From positions 186,001 to 250,000 of the forward strand of contig NZ_QQRS01000003.1 of assembly GCF_003428875.1 (NCBI RefSeq): 64,000 nucleotides of DNA. The letters run 5' to 3'. The stretch comes from Planomicrobium okeanokoites. GTDB taxonomy: Bacteria; Bacillota; Bacilli; Bacillales_A; Planococcaceae. Below, piece by piece: positions 1-8,242 of the stretch (the first letter of the stretch is position 1; every line of letters begins with the position of its first letter). Position numbers and translations under genes: made by a program. The notes beneath the pieces were generated by a model that worked only from the letters and a program-made list of their open reading frames with translations, ran no database searches and was not told where the DNA came from.

Positions 1-207
1 CAGACAGGTGAGTTTTCAATTTTTTGTGAACCACATCCTGTTATGAAAATGACTGTCATAGTTGAAGAAGGAGCAGAAAATTCAGGGGAAGTGGCATTGG
101 ACATCGCTGATTATGAATTTAGTGAAGAGACAATTACCGTAGCACCTGGTACAACGATCACGTGGACAAATCAGGATTTAGCACAACATAATGTCGCTTT
201 CGAATAA
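1..207 (+). CDS. Cupredoxin-domain protein, C-terminal part (second domain truncated)
   Basis: The gene enters from the left edge, so only its last 68 codons are visible. The first residues contain a type-1 copper C-terminal signature, FCEPHPVM, with the Cys, His and Met ligands, followed by a beta strand. After a short linker a second cupredoxin-like domain begins (YEFSEETITVAPGTTITW) and reaches its first His ligand (QHNVAF). It then stops at 205-207, before any Cys/His/Met loop. The second domain therefore cannot form a complete copper site. Such proteins are usually secreted or surface-bound electron carriers, but the N-terminus that would show a signal peptide is outside the window. A terminator follows within 20 bases, so the short end is probably the real end of the transcript. 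Confidence 0.75.
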   Translation, partial: QTGEFSIFCEPHPVMKMTVIVEEGAENSGEVALDIADYEFSEETITVAPGTTITWTNQDLAQHNVAFE

Positions 208-223
208 GTGATTGCAGAATGGC

Positions 224-256
224 AAAAGGACTTCCGGAAATTGCGGAAGTCCTTTT
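224..256. terminator. Bidirectional intrinsic terminator
   Basis: A 13-base arm at 224-236 pairs with 243-256 around a short loop, with T-runs on both sides. It separates the cupredoxin gene from the converging M50-like gene. Confidence 0.8.
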
Positions 257-262
257 TGCTTT

Positions 263-775
263 TTATGCAATTGTTTTCGCCTGATTTTTTATTTCTTTGA
301 TATTCTTTAAAATATACCAACCATCAGACTTGTGTCCACCTAGGTTTTTGAAGAATGAAGGGTAGGTTATGGGAATAGCGGTAAATAAAAATACTGATAA
401 ACTCATGAATGCTGCGCTGTTAAAAATGTTCCCTGGAATACCTGGAATGATAGAAGAGAGATACAAGAATAAAATAAAGACAATTAACGAAGCGATGGGC
501 CCGCCTGCACTAAATAAGAGATTTTGTTTAGAAGTCGCGGACGGCAATTCATCCGAATTCGCTACACGACACAGTCCTGAAAAGGCTATGGTCAGATAAC
601 ATGTCAGCCTCCCAAGACGAAGCTCCAGTTTCTGTTCTTTATTTCTGGGCCCAAGATAAATTTCTACTCTCGCTTTCTTATTGCGCATAAGCACTGGTAC
701 TGCATGGCCAATTTCATGAATGAAGAGTACTGCATTCATAACGAACAGCACTGTAACCACTTCTAAAAGAAACAT
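263..775 (-). CDS. M50-family (site-2-protease-like) membrane metallopeptidase
   Basis: This is a 170-residue integral membrane protein. The zinc-binding signature HEIGH lies near residue 20, inside the first membrane helix, as in M50 peptidases. A further acidic candidate ligand is near the C-terminus (GGHKSDGW, like the family's distal Asp motif). There are about four hydrophobic segments. The start at 775 is preferred because AAGGG lies 9 bases upstream; the in-frame ATG at 793 has no spaced ribosome site. It is shorter than SpoIVFB or RseP and has no PDZ or CBS domain, so it is probably a minimal M50 core. Its substrate is unknown. It stands alone, converging on the cupredoxin gene. Confidence 0.7.
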   Translation of the reverse strand: MFLLEVVTVLFVMNAVLFIHEIGHAVPVLMRNKKARVEIYLGPRNKEQKLELRLGRLTCYLTIAFSGLCRVANSDELPSATSKQNLLFSAGGPIASLIVFILFLYLSSIIPGIPGNIFNSAAFMSLSVFLFTAIPITYPSFFKNLGGHKSDGWYILKNIKEIKNQAKTIA

Positions 776-965
776 ATAAATGCACCCTTCCATCTCCCGA
801 TGTGTAAAAATTCCTTTTCTTTAATACGGAGTAAGGCATAGAGAAGTTTCATTTCGCTAAAGTAATTTTTATCCAGATTTGACAGCAGTATCATGAAATC
901 AATGGTACCCTTGAAGAAAGAGGATTTTTGTTTGGAAGAAAGGAAGATGCCCCCTGTTAGCTGAA

Positions 966-1766
966 ATGTATAAAAGAAGGGAAAAATTCAGTTGGCTGTT
1001 TCTGCTGTTCACTTTGGCCGCTGCTGCTGGGTTTGTGGCCATTCAGCCACCAGCGACGGAGCGGGAACGGTGGGAGCTGCTGTTCTTCCTGTTTCCAATC
1101 GGTTTCGTTCTCTCGATCATGTTCATCAGCCGCCAGCAGTATAACAAAGTGAAAGATATCGAAATTCCGGAATCGCAGAAGCAGCTTTTGGAGCTAAATG
1201 AAATAGTCGTCAAAAAAGATGTAGCACTCCTTCCGAGGCTGTTCCTGTTCGAGAAAAGCGGAGAGTTTATTGGCGAAGTGAAACCCGTGGACCTCAGTTG
1301 GTGGATGCGTACACTGCTTTCCGCACATTCCGTCTTCCTCACATTGCTGCCAATGACCTACTGTTTCTTTGCGCATAACGGCGAAAGATTGGTTACGTTC
1401 CAGAAAAAAGGATGGCTGAAGCAAGTCGAGCTGACAATTTTCGATGCACAGCAGCGGAAAATCGGCACATACATACAGGAAGAATTGAAAGCACTTATTC
1501 ATATCCGAGGCGAAATGTTCAATGCGCAGGGCGAGTTGATTTTGCCAATAAAAGCGTCAGGTTTCTCCGGCAATTTCAGCTGGAACGATGAGAAAGAGCG
1601 GCAATGGGCTTATTTCTACAATGGAATATTCCCGCACGAGTACACAGATTTGTTTCAGGATTCGCATAATCATATTGTGAAGCTGACCGATGAAATCCCG
1701 GAAGAAGAAAAAGCTTGTCTGCTTGCGGTGATCGGCTATTTGTTCATGATGCGGGTTAAGAATTAG
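966..1766 (+). CDS. Hypothetical membrane protein, two N-terminal helices
   Basis: I do not recognise this 266-residue protein. It has a basic N-terminus (MYKRREKFSW), two hydrophobic helices within the first 60 residues, then a long soluble domain of mixed alpha/beta character with aromatic-rich strands (WKNDEK/NFSWNDEKERQWAYFY region). The C-terminus is a short hydrophobic helix (CLLAVIGYLFMM). The soluble part contains phrases such as GWLKQVELTIFD and GTYIQEELKALIHIRGEMF, which suggest a beta-barrel fold of the tubby/LURP type, but that is only an impression. It is monocistronic, with an AT-rich 5' region and no clear upstream promoter, and a weak hairpin after it. Confidence 0.6.
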   Translation: MYKRREKFSWLFLLFTLAAAAGFVAIQPPATERERWELLFFLFPIGFVLSIMFISRQQYNKVKDIEIPESQKQLLELNEIVVKKDVALLPRLFLFEKSGEFIGEVKPVDLSWWMRTLLSAHSVFLTLLPMTYCFFAHNGERLVTFQKKGWLKQVELTIFDAQQRKIGTYIQEELKALIHIRGEMFNAQGELILPIKASGFSGNFSWNDEKERQWAYFYNGIFPHEYTDLFQDSHNHIVKLTDEIPEEEKACLLAVIGYLFMMRVKN

Positions 1767-1988
1767 AAGAGAACGATAGTTGGGCAAGATTTCAGAGAAA
1801 GAAGAACTGCAGTGATTAAAATAAAGTCGTAATGGCTGAAGAGTAAATTCTTCAGGTGTTGCGTTTTTTATTTGCCAATTACGACAATCTAGCCTCCTTC
1901 GTTAGAAATATCTCAATCTATGAAGGCAGACAAGTTTAGAGCTGCTGGATAAGAAGTAAAAATAATTAGTAAATTTAGCGAAATTAAA

Positions 1989-2017
1989 TTGACAACGCTT
2001 TCATATAAAATTATACT
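1989..2017 (+). promoter_or_regulatory. Sigma-A promoter with overlapping cre (CcpA) site
   Basis: TTGACA at 1989-1994 and TATACT at 2012-2017 are separated by exactly 17 bases. A match to the cre consensus TGWNANCGNTNWCA (TGACAACGCTTTCA) spans 1990-2003, overlapping the -35 box, the classic position for carbon catabolite repression. Promoter and operator are both close to consensus; binding is inferred. Confidence 0.65.
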
Positions 2018-2023
2018 GGGCAT

Positions 2024-2106
2024 ATGTTAATAGCTCGTGAGGAGATTTGGAGACACATTAAGTACTTTGGGCATGCCCCAAAGGTATTTGATGTGTCTTT
2101 TTATGT
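2024..2106 (+). ncRNA. Candidate small RNA or attenuated leader
   Basis: Transcription from the promoter at 1989-2017 would start near 2024. It would meet a long imperfect hairpin within about 80 bases: GACACAT at 2052-2058 pairs with ATGTGTC at 2091-2097, with an inner stem around a GGGCATGCCC core near 2069-2079. A T-run follows. No open reading frame with a ribosome site lies in this stretch, so it is either a stand-alone small RNA or an attenuator for the hydrolase gene that starts at 2202. It does not match a riboswitch class I can name. Confidence 0.4.
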
Positions 2107-2201
2107 TTTTGAGCTAAGGGCATACATAAAAAAGGGGGAACAAATCCGGAAATCGTAAGGAGTCAATAAATAAAGAGATTTACATAACAAGGAGGATAAT
2201 C

Positions 2202-4220
2202 ATGAAGAATTTGAAAAGGCCATTGATTTTATTGATAGTTGCATTATTGCTTATTGGTATCGGCAGTGCAGTTGCTGCCAGCTTTAACAGCGCCGGCGGG
2301 GATGTAGATGTGTCCCGTATTTATTTTGACACTGAGCGGGGAGAGCTGTCGGGTTTGCTTTATAAACCAGAAGGGGCAGACGAAGAGGCAAGACCGACAA
2401 TCATCGCCACGCACGGTTATTTGAACTCGGGTGAAATGCAGGATGCTCAAGCCATCGAAATGTCCAAGCGGGGTTATGTAGTCCTGGCTTTGGATATGTA
2501 TGATCATGGACATTCTACCGGAACGATGGAGAAGCCGATTCCGTTCTTCTCTTTCTGGCCGCAAGCTATGTACGATGCGGTACAGTACATGTATGAACAG
2601 GATTATGTTTTGAAAGATGATGAAGGAAATGGGATTATTGCTGTTTCCGGACACTCTATGGGAGGCTTCTCTTCAACGCACGCAGTGATGTTGGATGAAG
2701 TTGATTTCCAGGAATCAGGTATCCGCAAAATTCAAAGTTCCTTGACGATGGGTTCTGATTATCAGTGGGTGAAAACACTTGGTTACACGGACGAACAAAT
2801 CAATGCTTCTTACGGTCCGCGTCCATCAGGAAAAATTGCAGGTGTTTATGATGAATTTTTCTTTAATGCAGAAGCAGCTGCGGCAGGCCAGTCTGTCGTC
2901 AAGAAAGACTACGTCAGCACTGCTGAAGGCCTTGGGTTTTTAGGCGGACTTGAATCAGCGCAAGCTGGTGAATTCTATGAAGTGGATGGCGGCCAACGAA
3001 TTATTTACCAGCCTAACGAAACACATCCATGGAATCATTTTTCACAGCAATCTACTGAATATGCAATCGATTTCTATGATACAGCTTTTTCGGATTACGG
3101 TAATTTAGTGGCAATCGGAGAAGATGGACAAACGTGGATGTGGAAAGAATGGTTTTCATTTGTGGCTTTAATAGGCTTCTTCCTCCTGTTCATTCCGGTT
3201 ATCAGCTTATTGACGAAACTGCCATTCTTCAATTGGGTTTACACAGAGCGTCCGGCAGCGCTTTCTGCACCGAAATCAAATGGTGCGAAACTCGCTGGTT
3301 ATATACTGCTTATTGTGGGAGCTCTTTATCCGGCTCTATTCTTTACGGCATTATACAGCGCCAATGAAACAGGGATGACCTTGCTGCGTCAGATCAGCAT
3401 GATCACCATTGCATTATCTGCCCTGATTTTATTGTTCAGCTTTGTAAAAAATTCTGCCAAGTCAGTAAAAATGGGCTCAGGGCTAATTCTTGGCCTAAGT
3501 ATCGTACAATATATTTTCCTCCGTCAGCAGGAGCGATTCTTTGCGACTACAGAATGGTTTGGCGGAGCTACTGTCAATCCAATTCTCTTCTGGGCGATCA
3601 ATGTTGCGATCGTGACGTTGATAATTTTGGTTGGTTATCACTTTGTTTCGAAAAAAGCGGAAGGAGCACGTTTTGCAAATTATGGATTGCGTGCTAACAT
3701 CAAAACGATCATCTCGGCTTTTGTTACCGCTGTCCTTGCTGTCGTTATCGGCTATGCGGTCCTCTATTTAGTGGATGCAATTTTCCAAGTCGATTTCCGT
3801 CTATGGACAGTAGCAGTAAAAACATTTGAAGAACAGCATGTATGGGCACTTTTACGCTATGCACCATTATTCTTCATCTACTTTTTCATCGTGGGTATCT
3901 CAGTCAATGTCAATACAGCCAGCAGTTTTTATGATGGTTGGAAAGGTTACGGCATATCCATTCTCCACTTTATCGGTGGACTGATCCTGTATCTGATCTA
4001 TCATTATGGCTTATTGTTCATTACAGGGACAGGCGGCTATCCTGCAGAGTCATTATCATCGATTATTGTAATCGGGCTTGTGCCGATCCTTTTGGTAGCA
4101 GCAGTTTACAATCGTTACTTTTTCAGAAAAACTGGAAATGTCTATGTAGGGGCATTCCTGAATACGATTCTAATAACGTTAATTACTTTAGCAAATACGG
4201 TTCTTTATACGATCCTCTAA
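2202..4220 (+). CDS. Alpha/beta hydrolase fused to a multi-pass membrane domain
   Basis: This 672-residue protein has an N-terminal anchor helix (residues 8-27) and then an extracytoplasmic alpha/beta hydrolase domain of about 270 residues. The oxyanion region reads ATHGYLNSG, the nucleophile elbow is VSGHSMGG, and a catalytic His is likely in the ETHPWNHF segment. The second half (about residue 310 onward) has about eight to nine membrane helices. The domain order resembles Firmicutes membrane hydrolases of the dipeptidyl-aminopeptidase/acyl-peptidase clan. The substrate cannot be told from sequence. The start has an excellent AAGGAGG site. It follows the CcpA-type promoter and terminator region, so it may be expressed by readthrough. 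A strong terminator follows. Confidence 0.75.
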   Translation: MKNLKRPLILLIVALLLIGIGSAVAASFNSAGGDVDVSRIYFDTERGELSGLLYKPEGADEEARPTIIATHGYLNSGEMQDAQAIEMSKRGYVVLALDMYDHGHSTGTMEKPIPFFSFWPQAMYDAVQYMYEQDYVLKDDEGNGIIAVSGHSMGGFSSTHAVMLDEVDFQESGIRKIQSSLTMGSDYQWVKTLGYTDEQINASYGPRPSGKIAGVYDEFFFNAEAAAAGQSVVKKDYVSTAEGLGFLGGLESAQAGEFYEVDGGQRIIYQPNETHPWNHFSQQSTEYAIDFYDTAFSDYGNLVAIGEDGQTWMWKEWFSFVALIGFFLLFIPVISLLTKLPFFNWVYTERPAALSAPKSNGAKLAGYILLIVGALYPALFFTALYSANETGMTLLRQISMITIALSALILLFSFVKNSAKSVKMGSGLILGLSIVQYIFLRQQERFFATTEWFGGATVNPILFWAINVAIVTLIILVGYHFVSKKAEGARFANYGLRANIKTIISAFVTAVLAVVIGYAVLYLVDAIFQVDFRLWTVAVKTFEEQHVWALLRYAPLFFIYFFIVGISVNVNTASSFYDGWKGYGISILHFIGGLILYLIYHYGLLFITGTGGYPAESLSSIIVIGLVPILLVAAVYNRYFFRKTGNVYVGAFLNTILITLITLANTVLYTIL

Positions 4221-4237
4221 TCGTATAACGAGAAGAG

Positions 4238-4270
4238 GGCTCAGGATGAACTTAATCCTGAGCCTTTTTT
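4238..4270 (+). terminator. Intrinsic terminator of the membrane hydrolase gene
   Basis: GGCTCAGGAT at 4238-4247 pairs perfectly with ATCCTGAGCC at 4255-4264, followed by six T. Confidence 0.9.
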
Positions 4271-4421
4271 ATTTTGAATAAAGAGAAAGAAGTCGACATC
4301 CTGGTATTCGATTCAATTCTTCTCATACAAAAGTCTGAATATTCTTTAATTTAAGTTAAAACACTTCTAATCCTTCCTTATTTCTTTATAATGAACAATT
4401 ATGGAAGAGGGAGTGGAAGCG

Positions 4422-5636
4422 ATGACGAAACTGAAGCAGGAAGCGCTGCAAATGCACCGGGACCATCAAGGGAAACTGGAGATTGTTTCAAAAGTCGCTT
4501 TGCGGAACGAGTATGATTTGAGTTTGGCTTACTCTCCCGGCGTCGCGGAACCGTGTAAGGAGATTGAACGGGATAAAGCGACAGCTTACGATTACACGAT
4601 GAAAGGCAATACGGTCGCTGTGCTGACGAATGGCACGGCGGTGCTTGGCCTTGGCAATATCGGACCGGATGCTTCGATGCCGGTCATGGAGGGGAAAGCT
4701 GCGCTTTTGAAAAGTTTTGCCGGTGTGGATGCGTTTCCCATCGCTTTGAAGACGGAGGATCCGGAAGAGATTATTCGGACGGTGAAGTTGCTGGAGCCTG
4801 GATTTGGCGGCGTGAACCTGGAAGACATCAAAGCTCCCGAGTGTTTTATTGTCGAAGAACGGCTGCGTCAGGAAATGGACATTCCGGTGTTCCACGACGA
4901 TCAGCACGGTACGGCGATTGTCACGCTGGCCGGTTTGATCAATGCGCTGAAATTAACGGGCCGTTCCGTGGAGGAAACGAAAGTGGTCGTCAACGGGGCA
5001 GGTGCCGCCGGAATCGCGGTCGTGAAGCTGCTGAGTGGCTACGGTTTTTCGGATATCATCATGTGTGATACTAAAGGCGCGATTTACGAAGGTCGCCCGA
5101 ACGGCATGAATCCGTATAAGGCGCTGGTTGCGGAGATCACCAATTTCAATAAAGAGGATGGCCAGCTGGCAGATGTGATCCAGGGAGCAGATGTCTTTAT
5201 CGGTGTATCGGCTGAAGGGGCGCTGTCGCAGGACATGATCCGGTCAATGAATGACGAGCCGATCATTTTCGCGATGGCCAATCCGAATCCTGAGATTCTG
5301 CCGCATCTGGCTAAAGAAGCTGGCGCGCGCGTTGTCGGTACCGGCCGTTCCGATTTCCCCAATCAAGTCAATAATGTGCTCGCTTTTCCAGGGATTTTCC
5401 GCGGGGCGCTTGACGTGCGGGCGAGTGATATCAATGAAACCATGAAGATTGCAGCTGTTGGGGCGATTGCAGGATTATTGAGTGAAGATGAACTTCACGA
5501 TGACTATGTAATACCTGCACCGTTCGATTCGCGTGTCGCGCCGGCCGTAGCCGCCGCTGTTGCGCGGGCGGCAGTTGAAACTGGGGTGGCGAGGAAGCCT
5601 GTGGTTGAGAAGGTGGAAGTTTTTTCTGAGAAGTAG
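4422..5636 (+). CDS. NAD(P)-dependent malic enzyme (YtsJ-type)
   Basis: The protein oxidatively decarboxylates L-malate to pyruvate, producing CO2 and NAD(P)H, in the cytoplasm. The 404-residue length and the N-terminal block LSLAYSPGVAEPC match the short bacterial malic enzymes such as B. subtilis YtsJ. Other family blocks are GNTVAVLTNGTAVLGLGNIG, the metal-binding stretch FHDDQHGTAIV, and the dinucleotide fold VVNGAGAAGIAV. I chose the ATG at 4422 because AGGGAG lies about 8 bases upstream and the protein then begins MTKLKQEAL, as in homologues; the ATG at 4401 lies before that ribosome site. A TATAAT box at 4387-4392 could be its -10. No phosphotransacetylase fusion is present. The gene is followed by a 21-bp repeat array and a terminator. 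Confidence 0.93.
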   Translation: MTKLKQEALQMHRDHQGKLEIVSKVALRNEYDLSLAYSPGVAEPCKEIERDKATAYDYTMKGNTVAVLTNGTAVLGLGNIGPDASMPVMEGKAALLKSFAGVDAFPIALKTEDPEEIIRTVKLLEPGFGGVNLEDIKAPECFIVEERLRQEMDIPVFHDDQHGTAIVTLAGLINALKLTGRSVEETKVVVNGAGAAGIAVVKLLSGYGFSDIIMCDTKGAIYEGRPNGMNPYKALVAEITNFNKEDGQLADVIQGADVFIGVSAEGALSQDMIRSMNDEPIIFAMANPNPEILPHLAKEAGARVVGTGRSDFPNQVNNVLAFPGIFRGALDVRASDINETMKIAAVGAIAGLLSEDELHDDYVIPAPFDSRVAPAVAAAVARAAVETGVARKPVVEKVEVFSEK

Positions 5637-5658
5637 AGTATGTGAGTGGATTTAGGAG

Positions 5659-5755
5659 AATCGCTGATAAACCGTGAAAAATCGCTGATAAACACGAAAA
5701 AATCGCCGATAAACGGTGAAGAATCGCTGATAAACTCATGAAAATCGCTGATAAA
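5659..5755. repeat. Intergenic 21-bp tandem array 1 (5 units, core AATCGCTGATAAA)
   Basis: The core AATCGCTGATAAA, with one C-for-T change in unit 3, starts at 5659, 5680, 5701, 5722 and 5743: an exact 21-bp period. The roughly 8 bases between cores differ in each unit. It lies between two converging genes, upstream of their shared terminator. Confidence 0.95.
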
Positions 5756-5773
5756 ACGCCAGACACATAAAAA

Positions 5774-5802
5774 GAAGGCAAGCGCACCCAGCGCTTGCCT
5801 TC
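5774..5802. terminator. Terminator between converging genes
   Basis: GAAGGCAAGCGC at 5774-5785 pairs with 5791-5802. The minus-strand reading is followed by a T-run, so it best serves the metC/MetE-like operon, and it may also stop malic-enzyme transcripts. Confidence 0.85.
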
Positions 5803-5811
5803 CTTATTATT

Positions 5812-6939
5812 TCACTCCCCAAATATCTCTTCAGAAACTTCCACAATATAACGCAACTTCTCCCATTGCTGCTCTTCCGTGAGTTTATTGCCATGATGCG
5901 TTGACGCAAAGCCGCATTGCGGGCTGATACAGAGCTGCTCTAATGGCACATACTGAGCGGCTTCCGCAACGCGCGCCTTAATGGCATCTTTATCTTCAAG
6001 CTCACCATTCTTCGAAGTGAAGACGCCTAAAACAACGCGCGGGCCGCCAGCTGGAATGTGCTCGAGCGGCTGGAAGCTGCCGGAGCGGTCGTCGTCGTAT
6101 TCGAGGAAGAAGCCGTCGACTTTTTCTTTGGCGAATAGGGTTGGCGCAATTAGCGCGTAGCTGCCTTCGAATGCCCAGTCGGACTGGTAGTTGCCGCGGC
6201 ACAGGTGAGTGGTTACCGCAAGATCTTCCGGTTTGTCTTCAAGCACGCAGTTTGCGACGCGCAGCGCCAGATCGATTAGGAACTCTCTATTATACTTGCC
6301 GTCGTTGAACGGGATGCCCGGCGCTGACAGCCCGGCGATATAGACGTCGTCAATCTGGATATAGCGTGCGCCTAAATCATAGAAAGTTTTAAAAGCGTCG
6401 CGGTAAGCCTGGATGACGTCTTTCGCGTAGTCTTCGATGTCTGGATAAATGCTTTCGTCGCGGATGCCCTGGTTGAAGAATTGGTTCGGGCTCGGAATCG
6501 TCAGCTTCGGAATGGCGCGGTCGCCGACAATCTCTTTGAATTCAATAAAATCCTGGATGAAGGGATGGTTTTCATTGAATGAGACTTTGCCGATATTGCG
6601 GACGTCGTAGGCTTCCGTTTCAACGTGTTTGAATTTATAGCCATGTTCCGGTGTATAGCCTTCAAAGCCGTTGATGCCAGCCATGAAATCGGTATGCCAG
6701 AACGTGCGGCGGAATTCGCCGTCTGTCACAGCTTTCAAGCCGACTTCGATTTGCTTATCGACGATGCGCTTGATTTCTGTCGTTTCGATTTCGCGTAATT
6801 GCTCTGCAGTGATAACGCCTTCTTTGAAATCTTTTCTTGCCTGATGGATGCTTTCCGGACGCAGCAGGCTGCCGACGTGATCTGCCTTGAAAGGTGCTTT
6901 TACTGCTGATTTCGTTGTTTCTGTAATTGGGTTTGTCAT
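5812..6939 (-). CDS. Cobalamin-independent methionine synthase-like methyltransferase (YxjG/YxjH type)
   Basis: This 375-residue protein corresponds to the C-terminal catalytic half of MetE and is expected to methylate homocysteine or a related thiol to form methionine. Zinc-ligand motifs are visible: THLCRGNY (His and Cys) and ISPQCGFAS (Cys), plus an acidic ligand in the FFLEYDDDRSG region. The N-terminal block FKADHVGSLLRP is typical of the stand-alone YxjG/YxjH family, which lacks the MetE N-terminal domain. It is the second gene of a minus-strand operon, 45 bases after metC, so it should be under the S-box riboswitch upstream of metC. Its methyl donor is uncertain; members of this family may not use polyglutamyl methyltetrahydrofolate. 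Confidence 0.88.
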   Translation of the reverse strand: MTNPITETTKSAVKAPFKADHVGSLLRPESIHQARKDFKEGVITAEQLREIETTEIKRIVDKQIEVGLKAVTDGEFRRTFWHTDFMAGINGFEGYTPEHGYKFKHVETEAYDVRNIGKVSFNENHPFIQDFIEFKEIVGDRAIPKLTIPSPNQFFNQGIRDESIYPDIEDYAKDVIQAYRDAFKTFYDLGARYIQIDDVYIAGLSAPGIPFNDGKYNREFLIDLALRVANCVLEDKPEDLAVTTHLCRGNYQSDWAFEGSYALIAPTLFAKEKVDGFFLEYDDDRSGSFQPLEHIPAGGPRVVLGVFTSKNGELEDKDAIKARVAEAAQYVPLEQLCISPQCGFASTHHGNKLTEEQQWEKLRYIVEVSEEIFGE

Positions 6940-6984
6940 GGGGAATTCCTGCTTTCTGTTTTTAGTTTTTATTTGGAGTGAATA

Positions 6985-8157
6985 TTAGTTCGCAATGCTG
7001 AGCTTGCTTTTAACACGGACTTTCTCCAACGCCTGCTCCAGATCTTCGAGCAGGTCATCTATGTGCTCGAGGCCGACGGAGAAGCGGAACAGGCCGTCGG
7101 TGATGCCGCGTTTCTTGCGTTCGTCCTCAGGCATCGCCGCGTGCGACATGGTTGCGGGATACGACAGGATCGTTTCGACAGCGCCGAGGCTGACGGCGAA
7201 AACCGGAATCCGCAGTGCGTCCTTGAAGATGCGCGCTGCGTTTTTATCTGGCAGCCTTAATGATAGGACGGCCCCGTAGCCGCTTGCCTGCCGCTGTTGG
7301 ATCGGATTGCCGGGATGGAAGGAGAAGCCCGGATAATACACTTCTTCAACGACCGGATGATGATGAAGGAATTTCGCGATTTTCTGTGCGGATTCGCTCG
7401 ACTGCTTGAGCCGTGCGCCGAGCGTTTTGATTCCTTGGATCAATAAATAGGAATCCTGTGCGCCTAAGACCGAACCGAAGGAATTTTGAATAAAGCCGAG
7501 ACGGTCACCGAGTGCCGCGTCTTTTGTAACGGCGAGTCCAGCAACGATATCGCTGTGTCCGGAAAGGAATTTCGTCGCGCTGTGCAGCAATAGATCCGCG
7601 CCGAGGTCGAGCGGATTCTGGTACAGCGGCGTCATGAAGGTGTTGTCGACAAATGTCAGGCAACCGTTCGCTTTGGCGAGTTTAGCGGCGATTTCGATAT
7701 CGGTGATGTTCATCACCGGATTGGACGGGGTCTCGATATAAATCACTTTCGTGTTTGGCCGGAAAGCCCGCGCCACTTCATCGAGGTCCGTCATATTGAC
7801 GAATGAATGATCGATTCCGAATTTACCCAGCACCTCCGTAATGAAGCGGTACGTGCCGCCATACACATCTTCTGACACCAATACATGATCGCCGGATTCC
7901 AGCAGCATGAACGCCGACGAGATGGCGGCCATGCCGGAAGCGAAAGCGAATCCTCGTGTGCCGTTCTCGAGTTTCGCGATGGTTTCCTCCAGCGCTCGTC
8001 GCGTCGGATTGCCGGAGCGGCTGTAATCGTAGGGGCCGAATTCGTCGATGCTTTCCTGATGGAACGTCGACGACAGGTAAATCGGGACATTGACGGCGCC
8101 GGTCTGCGCATCGACACCGGCAGAATGGATGAATTTCGTTTCTAAGCGGTCGGTCAT
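6985..8157 (-). CDS. metC: Cystathionine beta-lyase (MetC-type PLP enzyme)
   Basis: A 390-residue Cys/Met-metabolism PLP enzyme. It reads very like B. subtilis MetC: STFHQESIDEFGPYDYSRSG, then NPTRRALEETIA, the cofactor loop ASGMAAISS, and the PLP lysine in LHSATKFLSGHSD. The C-terminal block SLGAVETILSYPATMSHA is also present. MetC cleaves cystathionine to homocysteine, pyruvate and ammonia; the next gene would then methylate the homocysteine. The start at 8157 is chosen because AAAGGAGGA lies 7 bases before it. The open frame continues upstream into the riboswitch terminator, but that part is regulatory RNA, not protein. Cystathionine gamma-synthase or gamma-lyase is a less likely alternative, judged by eye. 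Confidence 0.88.
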   Translation of the reverse strand: MTDRLETKFIHSAGVDAQTGAVNVPIYLSSTFHQESIDEFGPYDYSRSGNPTRRALEETIAKLENGTRGFAFASGMAAISSAFMLLESGDHVLVSEDVYGGTYRFITEVLGKFGIDHSFVNMTDLDEVARAFRPNTKVIYIETPSNPVMNITDIEIAAKLAKANGCLTFVDNTFMTPLYQNPLDLGADLLLHSATKFLSGHSDIVAGLAVTKDAALGDRLGFIQNSFGSVLGAQDSYLLIQGIKTLGARLKQSSESAQKIAKFLHHHPVVEEVYYPGFSFHPGNPIQQRQASGYGAVLSLRLPDKNAARIFKDALRIPVFAVSLGAVETILSYPATMSHAAMPEDERKKRGITDGLFRFSVGLEHIDDLLEDLEQALEKVRVKSKLSIAN

Positions 8158-8195
8158 TGTAAAGTCCTCCTTTGACAGAACTCCTTTTCCAATAG

Positions 8196-8229
8196 AAAAG
8201 GGGCTTTCTTCAATAAAGAAGAAAGCCCC
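8196..8229 (-). terminator. S-box expression-platform terminator
   Basis: GGGGCTTTCTTC at 8200-8211 pairs perfectly with 8218-8229. In the minus direction a T-run (complement of 8196-8199) follows. It lies between the SAM aptamer and the metC ribosome site, where S-box terminators belong. Confidence 0.92.
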
Positions 8230-8242
8230 TCGAAAGAGATCT

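Larger units (their letters stand above)
1767..2201. other. 435-bp intergenic region with cre-overlapped promoter and short terminated transcript
   Basis: No coding sequence was found. The region holds a weak hairpin (CTGAAGA at 1836-1842 pairing with 1849-1855), a consensus promoter at 1989-2017 overlapped by a cre-like site, and a long imperfect terminator hairpin at 2052-2106. It ends with the ribosome site of the next gene (AAGGAGG just before 2202). Confidence 0.6.

Noticed and set aside
5659..5755. CRISPR array
   Set aside because: Period is 21 bp with spacers of about 8 bases, far too short for CRISPR, and no cas genes are near.
5431..5787. Open frame across array 1 giving LSAI-type heptad peptides on the minus strand
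   Set aside because: It is a by-product of the 21-bp repeat (21 is a multiple of 3). No ribosome site, and part of it overlaps the malic enzyme.
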